A stretch of DNA of 64,000 nucleotides from Conus ventricosus (taxonomy: Eukaryota > Mollusca > Gastropoda > Neogastropoda > Conidae). How positions within the stretch are numbered: position 1 is the stretch's first letter; each line of letters begins with the position of its first letter. The stretch covers positions 37,125,123-37,189,122 of the forward strand of contig CM031626.1 of assembly GCA_018398815.1 (NCBI GenBank). The letters are read 5' to 3'. The position numbers were made by a program, and so were the translations under genes. Positions 55,221 through 64,000 of this stretch are shown one piece after another. Under the pieces are notes generated by a model that saw nothing but the letters and a program-made list of their open reading frames with translations, had not been told where the DNA came from and searched no databases.

Positions 55221-58200
55221 TTAATCTTTTAAAGTTCTCCAATGTCCTACAGCATATGAAAACTCAGGACTGACGTACGTTCTCTTGTTATTGTTAGAGA
55301 CTAATGATTTCTTGTTAACAGCAGTTGTGTTTACTTGATGAAGAGTAGAGCGCAGATTAACATTTGTGTGATAAAATACTTTGTTCTCAAAGATAGCTTG
55401 CTTGTAGTTGTCGTGAGATATATTTTTTTGACAACTTCTTTACTTATGCCTTTAGCCTTCTTCATTACAGAAGTCTGGCTGGCAACGCTATGCATCTTCG
55501 ACCGCAAACCAACATATTCTTTTATAACTGTCCATTAAGTTCATCCTTCATCTTTCCAATCACTTTCTTGTTTACAGTTGAATGTAAAGGGCTGTCTTTT
55601 GGATAGTCGCATGTGTCGTACCACCATCAACTCCTTTAGCTACTTCTGTTTCTAAGTCCTTATAAAAGTCTTCTGTGGGAACGTCTAGAATAAAAGAGTC
55701 AGTGTCTGTGTAAAGAACTCTTGCTTCTGGGTATAATGGTTTAAAGTAGTCGTACAGAAATTCTAACATTAATAACTTTGACAGCTCTAATACAGTAAAG
55801 CCGATAAACACTGGCTTGTCCAACTTAACATCCTTTTTCTTCATCATAATGCCAACCAGGCTGTCGTTAAATCTTCTAAGTCTTGATAGTTAGGTTTAGA
55901 GGCAAACTTAATTGCTTGGTTTTCTTTTGTAACTAATTTCACATCTTTACGTTTGTGCGGATTTTCCATAGTTTTGCCAAAACAGCTGTTGTTCAGCAGT
56001 TTAAAGAAGTCTTTTTCTGAAGCGTCAGTGGCTTGGGTTCTAAGATCAGTGTTCTTCTTAATGTATGGTCTCATAAAGGGCTCTTGATCAAAAGCAATGA
56101 TTCTATGAACAGCAGTCAGTTTCAGACCGTGTCTTAGGTAAAACTGTAACAGCCTGTAATGACAGACATATTTAGTTTTGTTGCGAAGATTGGGAACAAG
56201 TTAGGCGGTTCGATAGGACTCATCTTTAATCTTTCTGCGGCTAGAGGGTAATCGTTGTGGAGGTCATGCAGTTCATGAGGATATTCTAAGTCTACTTCTA
56301 GAATAAAACCATACTGTTGATCTGACGTCAGACTGTTCAACCACTTTAATGCCCCTTGAATATTATTTGTACCATGCCCTGTGTACATCTTAAAGTTTCT
56401 CAGTGGAAGCGGTTGACTCATGGCCCACCCATACAGATTGTTAGCGTCTAAGTACATTAAATAGTTGGACGGTTTAGTTGGGTCATAATCATCTAAATAT
56501 TTGTTGTTAGCTTTGCAGTAAGGATGTGAGGCCATGCTAATACCTCCCTTAAACCATCTTCAATCATCTGAAGTGTGGGCAGATCAGATATTAAGTCAAT
56601 CTGAATGTTTGTAGACTTTAAGAAAGCATCCCAAGAAAGGCCGGGCGCAGAGATGTAATGTGATGAGTCTAAGCTGTAATGTTTCATGCATGTAGTTCTG
56701 TAATTCTGAAAGACGTCTGCAATAAACACACGTCAGCCATCAAGTATTGATCATGATAATCACCCATTCTTTCACAGTGTAATTCTGTCCAGGCTTTCTG
56801 TGCGTATTCATAGTCAGAGTCAGTTATGCCTTTACCTCTAAGACTAGAAAAGAAAGCGTCTTTAGGAGGAAGTGAGTCTTCGTCAAACCTGTCCCACGAG
56901 TTCATGTATTCATAGGGGTAAACTCCTTTACGCACTAAAGATGGGTCAAAGTATTGTTTAGCGATTGGAAAGTCTTGTAGCGATCCTGCTAGTATATCTA
57001 AACTCCCCATCAGATGTTGGGCTGAGTCATAAAAGGATACAGAGTCAAGAGTAAACGTCATGTACTTTTCTGAAGACTGCGCAATGCAGGTAACCCTCTT
57101 ATATTCAGAAGTCACTGCTTGCATAATGAAATGAGAATCGTAGCCCATAGGTTATGAAAGAAGATAGGCAGTTTCCATTTTTTGGGGTCAACCTTAAGTT
57201 GAAGATTACAATTGTTGTGCGCTGCTCCTCTGAACTTTCCAGTAATGTGATCGTGGTCTCTCACTGTCACGTCTTTACTGTTAGGTGTTAGCTCTAAGCT
57301 GCAAATCCAACAGTGTGTAGATGAGTCATAGCGTTCTTGATCTTCAGGAGTCATAACAATGCCTGAAAGATTTAGTTGGTTGGATAACTGATTGCGAATT
57401 TGTTTCATCTGCTCTAAAAATCTACTAGCTGCGTTGGGTCCTCTGTAAATCTCCGGTGTTGTGTGTTGGCCGTCTGACCTAACAACAATAAACGAATAAG
57501 AACAGATCTGATGGTGGGTTAATAAAGTTGTTTTTGTTCTTGCTGTTGTGGGCCATAGTACTGTGGCAAGAGCGATTCAAAGTCAGCATAAACCACGTAC
57601 GGACCCATTTGCATTTTGTGTAAAATTTTTAAAACTAACTTAGACCCTGGTTTAGGTGTGAGGAGTTTGGTTTCACAGTCTACAAAACTTTTACAATAAG
57701 TTCTATGAGTGGCGGCTTTTTTCTATAGTAGAGATTCTCTCAAAACACCTTCTACAAATATCTTGTTTAAAATTGTTTTTTGTTAGTATAGGCTAACAGT
57801 CTGCTTATTGTTCTGATTAATACATAATGACTCTTTGTACTATCTGCAAACAGTATCAAGTCCACATGTTTGTCAAGTGATTTGCCAAAAGTAGGAGCGT
57901 TGGGAGAAACCCTTAGAGGAACTAGATTGGCTGCTACAGACCATGTGTATACGTTTACGGTGATTGGTTTGTTTTGCTCTTCAAACTGAGATATACTTTC
58001 TATACTCACTGGAAAGATTATGTTATCAAAGTTCAGTTCTTGCTTATATTGTTCATAATTAGATACTCTTTCTGCGTTCTTTATAACAGGATGTAAATGC
58101 GCTAAAACGCACCACATAAAACACATGTTGTCAGGATTTTTTATGTTTAAAACTGCTCGTTTTAAAAACTAACTCTTTGGGGAGAGAAAGGTGAGAATTG

Positions 58201-58628
58201 CCTACTATAGGATTAGAACTTTGTTTGTCTTAATTTGATTTCAAGGACTGTTCCTTCAGACCACCAGACCGCGCAATTTTGCTTCTTCACTTGCATGGTT
58301 AAACTGTGTAAACATGTAATCAGCCAGCCAGAGTTAAAGTCGTGATAACTGATTACTTCTTTCTGCCTTGTTGAAACCCAGACTGGCATGTTAGTATCAT
58401 CGGGCGTTATATAATCAATCAGAACTGCCAACAGCACTTTTACTGGCGGTTCGCATTGAAGAGACTCTGGAATTTTAGAGATAGCATGTGCTACGCTTTC
58501 ATGAACGTTCGAGGGGTTAATGATGTTCAGTTTACTTCACTAAACATATTGATTAATTGTTTGTCACTACCTTTCACCAGTGAGCTGGTTGGCAGTTTTT
58601 CAAACTCAGACGCGTTGTTGAGGCTCAT
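55221..58628 (-). CDS. Protein-primed family B DNA polymerase with endonuclease VII-like domain
   Basis: About 1135 codons in several frames that abut or overlap by a few bases, so single-base slips (at least seven) separate them. Order: N-terminal domain from ATG 58628; CFMWCVLAHLHP (58126); ExoI YADFESLL (57590); zinc/His segment CWIC....DHDHITGK.RGAAHN.CN (57290); ExoII FFHN..YDSHF (57140); ExoIII YHDQYLMADV (56755); motif A LDANNLYGWAMS (56450); motif B KLLNNSCFGKTMEN (56000); motif C YTDTDS (55705); terminus near GHWRTLKD with stop at 55221. It would replicate linear element DNA from a protein primer. All catalytic residues are present. I did not see substitution-type stops, so errors or recent inactivation are both possible. 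Confidence 0.8.
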
Positions 58629-58650
58629 TTTTTAACTCAAAATATTTACG
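58622..58650 (-). promoter_or_regulatory. AGTTAAAA start motif of the polymerase gene
   Basis: The minus strand reads TTTTGAGTTAAAAA immediately before ATG 58628. It is identical in TGAGTTAAAAAATG to the motif at 59313 and similar to the integrase leader at 52072. Confidence 0.4.
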
Positions 58651-58700
58651 TAAATTAAAAAAATAAATGTATATAAAAGTAAGTAAAAACCCGCTTTTTA

Positions 58701-58961
58701 TTATTCACCCAAGCGTTGCAACACTTCAGGACATGTTAACCTTACAATAACACCCGCCAATATTTTAGCTTTTTCTGAATCACTACAGTCAATGTTCATC
58801 GCTTTGATTGCTTCGTTAAATAGTTCACTATGATCTTTTATTATATTGTCTACATCATTCTCAAAACCAGATTCACTTAAATCAATGTTTAACGCTTTCA
58901 TTGTCTCGTTAAATAGCTCATTACAATTCTTTAAATCAGATTCACTGAGTTCGACAACCAT
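58701..58961 (-). CDS. Small acidic element protein with internal duplication
   Basis: 86 codons starting after TTAGATTAAAAA. It contains an internal repeat: NELFNETMKALNIDLSES (residues about 14-31) and SELFNEAIKAMNIDCSDSE (about 45-63). The tail, ILAGVIVRLTCPEV, is hydrophobic. I do not recognise a domain. It sits between the polymerase gene and the paralogue of the polymerase N-terminus, on the same strand. A small regulatory or binding protein is possible, but this is a guess. Confidence 0.5.
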   Translation of the reverse strand: MVVELSESDLKNCNELFNETMKALNIDLSESGFENDVDNIIKDHSELFNEAIKAMNIDCSDSEKAKILAGVIVRLTCPEVLQRLGE

Positions 58962-58969
58962 TTTTTAAT

Positions 58970-59313
58970 CTAAAATAAATAAAAAAAAATTGTAAATTCA
59001 ACTGTGTTTATAGTCTTTTCTAATCGTAAAACCTGATCTTCATTAAAGCGAATAACTACTCCTTCAGAGGCGGTAGAAACAGTCAGATTAGCGTCTTCAG
59101 GAGCCATATTATCAACTAATATGGCAAACAACTTTACAACCGGTTGAGACCAAGAATCTGGTATTTTACTGAGTACCTGTTTCACGCTTTCTCGCATGTC
59201 TATTCGATTAAAAAGATCAGTAATTAATTCTTCAAACCTGTTCTTAACTGATCTTTATCGGTTTCTCTCTCCCAATCCAACTCGTAAAGCTCTGTAGCTA
59301 GTTTGGGCTTCAT
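58970..59313 (-). CDS. Gene related to the polymerase N-terminal domain
   Basis: Starts at 59313 directly after TGAGTTAAAAA. One frame slip near 59245 separates the first 22 codons from the rest. ESVKQVLSKIPDSW...PVVKLFAILVD..APEDANL matches the polymerase N-terminal region (ESVAHAISKIPES and PVKVLLAVLID..TPDDTN near 58440-58500). So this is a short stand-alone paralogue of that domain. It could be the protein primer or a partner, but no evidence decides that. Confidence 0.5.
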
Positions 59314-59319
59314 TTTTTA

Positions 59320-59755
59320 ACTCAAATAAAAGTATAAATAAAAAATAAGTAATCAATTTCTTTCCCCACATCTGTCTGTCTCCCTCCCTCCCTCTCATTC
59401 ACACAAACTTAGCGCTGTAGAGGAAAAATCAATGACTTACCTGACATGCACTACGCATGTCCATCTGAAGCAGACTACTGCTCTGTGCCTGTGATCAATA
59501 TCGGATAAACACCACAGCCTGTGAACTGGTAGCATGTGAAATCAATAGCTGGGCTGTCAGACTGGTTGCAATTAATATTGAACGCCGCCATTGTTTTTTA
59601 CAGGCTCCACTGCACTCCACTCACGCTTGCAGGTTCAGCCAATAAACAGGGAGTATGATGTCATTTCTGCCGGGATTAGATGACTGCAACCTACCTGTGG
59701 GCTGGCGTGACAGAGCAAAGCTAATCAATTTTGCCGGCAATATATGCCAAAGCAA
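59320..59755. other. Non-coding stretch right of the small gene cluster
   Basis: No supported gene. A short CCCTCC tract lies near 59381-59395, and unique sequence follows that I cannot assign. Confidence 0.4.
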
Positions 59756-59758
59756 GTT

Positions 59759-59985
59759 CTGTGACATATTTCTACCTCTGTGACATATTTCTACCTGTGC
59801 GACCATTTATTTTTGCTTTGACCGGTGACATTATTTCTTGCTGTTGACATATAAAAAAGGTATTGACCTATAAAAAAGGTATTGACCTATAAAAAGTATT
59901 GACCTATAAAAAGGTATTGACATATAAAAAGGTATTGACATATAAAAAAGGTATTGACATAAAAAAAGTATTGACACTGTTTATA
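59759..59985. repeat. TATAAAAA(G)GTATTGAC tandem repeat
   Basis: An 18-20 base unit, TATTGACATATAAAAAAGG or TATTGACCTATAAAAAAGG, is repeated about eight times from 59846. A different two-copy repeat, TGTGACATATTTCTACCT, precedes it at 59759-59796. The repeated-peptide frame over it (TYKKVL) is a by-product. It may be a terminal or promoter array of copy 2. Confidence 0.75.
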
Positions 59986-60121
59986 GTTACGTGTTCTTGG
60001 AGACACGCAGTTAGTTTCAAAATGTTGGATCAGGAAACAACATCGGGAACACCAAGAACTGTTGAAAGAGCTGCGTGTGTTAATTGCGCTAGGGTGATTA
60101 AGTCCGTAAACCATTTTAAGC

Positions 60122-60415
60122 CTATTTTGGGTTTAACCGATCGTGTGTTTGTTTTTCAATGTTCTGTTTAATTGCATCAGTGTCTACCTGTCGTGAAGTA
60201 AAAGTCTTTCTCCACTCCTTTTGAAGTTCAATTTTCTGTCGTCTGTAGTCCTCACCGTCAGCATAAGCTTCTGAAATTCTTCGTCTGTAATGTTTTCATC
60301 CTGTAATGATTTGCTTATTCTTAATCTTAATGAACAAAGTTTTGCTGATGCTAGGGCTACAATGGCAGTGTGCTTTTGTAATTTAGGAGTTTTTTTTTTT
60401 TAAACAGCACTTACA
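60122..60415 (-). CDS. Coiled-coil element protein, partial
   Basis: The minus-strand frame reads KHTAIVALASAKLCSLRLRI, then SLQDENITDEEFQKL, and after one frame change EDYRRQKIELQKEW, ending at a stop at 60122. The pattern (KH..I..LA..KL......ISK.L.D..I...EF) is one I recall from an abundant protein family carried by invertebrate PolB/integrase elements; not verified here. The 5' end is uncertain because of a poly-T run at 60391-60402 and the nearby gap. Function unknown. Confidence 0.5.
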
Positions 60416-60500
60416 ATCATAGACACGCGCCTAACCCTAACCGAGACCCCCCAATGCTAAAGAGGCTGGCTCCCCCCATACTAAAACAGCAACACTAGAA

Positions 60501-61500
60501 NNNNNNNNNNNNNNNNNNNNNNNNNNNNNNNNNNNNNNNNNNNNNNNNNNNNNNNNNNNNNNNNNNNNNNNNNNNNNNNNNNNNNNNNNNNNNNNNNNNN
60601 NNNNNNNNNNNNNNNNNNNNNNNNNNNNNNNNNNNNNNNNNNNNNNNNNNNNNNNNNNNNNNNNNNNNNNNNNNNNNNNNNNNNNNNNNNNNNNNNNNNN
60701 NNNNNNNNNNNNNNNNNNNNNNNNNNNNNNNNNNNNNNNNNNNNNNNNNNNNNNNNNNNNNNNNNNNNNNNNNNNNNNNNNNNNNNNNNNNNNNNNNNNN
60801 NNNNNNNNNNNNNNNNNNNNNNNNNNNNNNNNNNNNNNNNNNNNNNNNNNNNNNNNNNNNNNNNNNNNNNNNNNNNNNNNNNNNNNNNNNNNNNNNNNNN
60901 NNNNNNNNNNNNNNNNNNNNNNNNNNNNNNNNNNNNNNNNNNNNNNNNNNNNNNNNNNNNNNNNNNNNNNNNNNNNNNNNNNNNNNNNNNNNNNNNNNNN
61001 NNNNNNNNNNNNNNNNNNNNNNNNNNNNNNNNNNNNNNNNNNNNNNNNNNNNNNNNNNNNNNNNNNNNNNNNNNNNNNNNNNNNNNNNNNNNNNNNNNNN
61101 NNNNNNNNNNNNNNNNNNNNNNNNNNNNNNNNNNNNNNNNNNNNNNNNNNNNNNNNNNNNNNNNNNNNNNNNNNNNNNNNNNNNNNNNNNNNNNNNNNNN
61201 NNNNNNNNNNNNNNNNNNNNNNNNNNNNNNNNNNNNNNNNNNNNNNNNNNNNNNNNNNNNNNNNNNNNNNNNNNNNNNNNNNNNNNNNNNNNNNNNNNNN
61301 NNNNNNNNNNNNNNNNNNNNNNNNNNNNNNNNNNNNNNNNNNNNNNNNNNNNNNNNNNNNNNNNNNNNNNNNNNNNNNNNNNNNNNNNNNNNNNNNNNNN
61401 NNNNNNNNNNNNNNNNNNNNNNNNNNNNNNNNNNNNNNNNNNNNNNNNNNNNNNNNNNNNNNNNNNNNNNNNNNNNNNNNNNNNNNNNNNNNNNNNNNNN
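60501..61500. other. Assembly gap (1000 N)
   Basis: Exactly 1000 N at the right end of element copy 2. Open frames spanning it are meaningless. Confidence 1.
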
Positions 61501-61524
61501 AAGAAAAAAAGGGGGAATAATTAT

Positions 61525-62185
61525 AAATAGACAAACCCTTCACTAGCTGCCTGGGGGAACCACGTACTCCCTTCAAGACAGATCTTTTGTATTGCCTCTC
61601 CTAGGCCTTTCGCCGCGGATCGACTCATCAGGGAGACAGGGCTGATTGTGTCTGTCCCCTTTGGGTGCAAATAAGACCACCAAAGTCCAAAAAACTGTGT
61701 TTCTCATCACCAAGGGTTCAAAAAAAAATCCAACACCCCCCAAAGCACCACGAAGGGTAGTAAAATGGAACAAAAGGAAAGGGGTGGAAGGAAAAAATTG
61801 AAAAAAAACAAAAACATTATGAAACATTTATAAAAATGAGGGGACAATCTTTGACCCATGTTTGAGGATCCTTCAAGGATGCAAGGGAGATCAAAAAGAT
61901 ATGGAACAGGGGGTTTGGTCACCCTGCTGTTTCAAAACCCCAACTTTTGGGGGCTAAAAATTGAAAACCCCACCTTTCTGGATCTTAAAAAAAAAAAAAA
62001 AAACAAATACTGCTGAAAAATTAAACATGGGAAAAAAAAGTGCAAGTTAACAATTCTTCAGTCTTACGAAATGACTTGCAAGATTTTAATTTAAAAAAAA
62101 ATTTAAAAATTTAAAATGAAAAAAAAGGGAATATATTTAAATATAAAAACCCTTACAAGCTGCCTGAGGGAACCATCGTACCCCC
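61525..62185. repeat. Dispersed repeat R2, one unit plus restart
   Basis: AACCCTTCACTAGCTGCCTG at 61535 recurs as AACCCTTACAAGCTGCCTG at about 62148, giving a tandem period near 615 bases. 61580-61770 matches 26280-26490 and 62035-62075 matches 26020-26060. Many homopolymer-type differences. Confidence 0.55.
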
Positions 62186-62194
62186 TTCGAAGCA

Positions 62195-62290
62195 AAAATA
62201 TGTATATAATAAAAATATATATATAAAAAATATATATATATATATATAATATATTAAATATATATATATATATAAAATATATAAAAAAAA
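62195..62290. repeat. TA microsatellite
   Basis: Interrupted TA tract directly left of the hammerhead relic. Confidence 0.85.
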
Positions 62291-62310
62291 ATTTTTAAAA
62301 AAGGAAAAAT

Positions 62311-62365
62311 AAAACTCTCTAAAAATTTTGTTTCGAGGCGTTGCGCTGTAAATCAGGATGGTTTT
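62311..62365 (-). ncRNA. Hammerhead ribozyme relic or misread copy
   Basis: The minus strand keeps stem I (GTTTT/AAAAC), GAAAC and CAGCGCAACGC, but the catalytic box reads CTGATTTA instead of CTGATGA. The flanking sequence also matches the 29.6 kb segment. In this low-quality zone the change may be a consensus error. Confidence 0.5.
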
Positions 62366-62504
62366 TGGTTTGCCCACCGCCGATTTTATATAGCTGTTTC
62401 AACCATTTTGGGATCTAAAATATATATAATTAAATTTTAAAAAATATATAAATATATAAAATATAATAAAAATAAAATAATTATATAATTGAATTATAAA
62501 AAAA

Positions 62505-62845
62505 AAGTTTGCTCTTATGTCTTGATTGAAGAAATGGGGGAGATAAGCATTCATATCTGCGGGGAAAATGATTCTGCCTAACAACAGTGTGTGCTTGATG
62601 GGTGAATGGGGAAAAAAAAATAAATGTTTCCCAAAAATACCTTCAGCAACTTATATTCTCCAAGGGGGAACATCCCCAATGGGAGGGAAACTCACAACAT
62701 ATAACCCGGGTCATATACCGATATTTCGAACTTGGGGGGTTTTCCCCAGTGACGCGGGAAAATGGTAATTTGACTCCTCTCCTTTTCATTTTAAAAAATG
62801 CAATCCCAAAAGGGTTTGGGGTGCAATACCGTATAGTAGCTTGTT
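62505..62845 (+). repeat. R1 repeat, direct arm
   Basis: Matches R1 from TTGCTCTTATGTCTT to the CAATACC.TA segment. It then flips orientation at about 62850. Degraded by homopolymer-type differences. Confidence 0.65.
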
Positions 62846-62849
62846 TTTT

Positions 62850-63955
62850 CTTTTTTTGATTTTTTTTGCTTCTTGATGGCCCTTTGGGTTTTTTTTTTTG
62901 AAAACCCAAAAAACATACAGGGATTGCACACCAACCTTTCCTGGGGTTGCATTCTTCTTTAAAAAGAAAAGGCAAGGGGTCAAATTACCACTTTCCGCGG
63001 GCACTGAGGAAAAACCACCAATTTCGAAAATCGGATATGACCAGGGGTTAATGTTTTGTGAGTTTCCCTCCCTATTGGAGGTGTCTCCCCCTTGGGGAAT
63101 AAAAAGCTTGCTGAAGGCCATTTTGAGAAGCATTTATTTATTTTTTCCCCATTCACCCACTAAGCAAACGTTAGTTAGGCAGAATCACTACCACTCAGAA
63201 TGAAGCTAAACTCCCCCCATTTTTTCAATCTAAGACATAAGAGCAACTTGTTTATAATTCAAATTTCTTGCAGTCATTTCAAAACCAAGCGCTCTGAAAA
63301 TTGCTGGGAAAGGTGCGGTACTTATCCTTGGGAAATTTATATTTTTTTGAAATTTTTGTCCCTTGCGGGTTCATTCCAAAACTTGCCCTCAGCACTTGTG
63401 TTAGAGGTATTTTTTATTTTTCACTTTCACAGAAAAAAGAGCTTTTTTGCTCTTTTAAAAGATTTTCTTTTTCTTCTTAATGGCACCTTTGGGTTGGTTT
63501 TTTGAAAACCAACAAAAAATACTACGGATTGCACCCAACCTTTTTTTGGGATTGCTTTTTCTTAAAACGAAAAAGGGAGAGGGGTCAAATTAAACCCCTT
63601 TCCCGGTCAATGGAGAAACCACCAAATTTTTGAAATTCGGGAAAAGACCAGGATTATAGTTAGTGAGTTTTCCCTCCCATTTTGGGGGATGTCTCCCCCT
63701 TGGGAAAATGCTGCTGAAGGCTCATTTTGGAAACATTTATTTTATTTTTTTCCCCCTTCACCCACTCAAACAAAACTGTAGTTTGGCAAAAAATCTCTCC
63801 ACGCAGATATGAAAGCTTTTCTCCCCTATTTCTTCCAAAAACAAAAGACAAGCTTTGTTTATAATTCATATTTCTTTCAGTCATTGCAACACCAAGCTGC
63901 TCGTAATTTTCTGGAAGGGTGGGGTATTATTTTTTGGAATTTATTTTTTTGTTAT
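62850..63955 (-). repeat. R1 repeat, inverted arm with about one and a half units
   Basis: The reverse complement of R1 runs to about 63350, where a second unit starts (GTCCCTTGCGGGTTCATTCC). This continues to 63955, followed by TA-rich DNA. Again a head-to-head foldback. Confidence 0.65.
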
Positions 63956-64000
63956 ATATATAATATAAAATTACTAAAGGGGTTAAAAAACGCAAAAAAA

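Noticed and set aside
59899..60171. 90-residue plus-strand frame with TYKKVL repeats
   Set aside because: The first half is the translated 19-base tandem repeat. The second half overlaps the end of the better-supported minus-strand coiled-coil gene.
60431..60442. Telomere-like CTAACCCTAACC
   Set aside because: Only two units, internal to the scaffold; most likely chance.
60437..61576. 379-residue minus-strand frame
   Set aside because: Over 300 of its residues are the 1000-N gap; the real sequence on either side is too short to support a gene.

Overview
The window is repeat-rich, gene-poor DNA from an animal nuclear genome, probably a marine invertebrate. A mollusc is a reasonable guess from the repeat mix but not provable here. 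The reasons are an exon with splice signals encoding a synaptotagmin-type C2 domain (50.66-50.82 kb); a Tc1/mariner transposon, a Penelope-like retroelement, an L1/Tx1-like LINE and a Ty3/gypsy fragment; long TA, CA, CT and GA microsatellites; and no bacterial-style operons. Two runs of N (100 and 1000 bases) mark scaffold gaps. Much of 14-24 kb and 35-42 kb reads as error-prone consensus with swollen homopolymers.

The most interesting content is two copies of one large self-replicating transposon of the Polinton/Maverick sort. The better copy (copy 2, about 52.0-60.4 kb) carries a retroviral-type integrase, a protein-primed family B DNA polymerase with an endonuclease VII-like zinc domain inserted between exonuclease motifs, and a compact set of small genes. 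Four of these sit between integrase and polymerase (two predicted membrane proteins, a lysine-rich tail-anchored protein and a 166-residue protein). Another set lies upstream of the polymerase, including a second gene related to the polymerase's own N-terminus. No capsid, packaging ATPase or protease gene is visible, although the 1-kb gap could hide part of the element. A decayed copy (copy 1, about 6.3-13.7 kb) has the same genes in a different order and orientation.

Layout: 1-5.4 kb unassigned DNA with a decayed hammerhead-ribozyme relic (1.9 kb); 5.6-6.3 kb short duplications and C/A-rich DNA; 6.3-13.7 kb element copy 1; 13.7-25.8 kb unassigned; 25.8-26.5 kb dispersed repeat R2; 28.1-29.6 kb a large near-perfect inverted repeat (R1); 29.6 kb a well-formed hammerhead ribozyme on the minus strand; 29.77-31.38 kb Tc1 transposon; 31.5-33.8 kb Penelope-like element with GIY-YIG domain; 34-35.1 kb microsatellites; 35.1-42.2 kb low-quality sequence with degraded R1; 42.9-44.2 kb CA-repeats; 44.7-48.7 kb LINE; 49.1-50.2 kb gypsy fragment; 50.66 kb host exon; 51.8 kb a foldback MITE; 52-60.4 kb element copy 2; 60.5-61.5 kb gap; 61.5-64 kb R2, hammerhead relic and R1 again.

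How the parts work together: in copy 2 the integrase would insert the element and the polymerase would replicate it. The small genes share a short A-rich start motif (AGTTAAAA or TTAAAAAATG butted against the ATG), which suggests element-specific transcription or translation signals. R1, TA tracts and hammerhead segments recur side by side at about 29, 39 and 62 kb, suggesting a composite, probably non-autonomous repeat.
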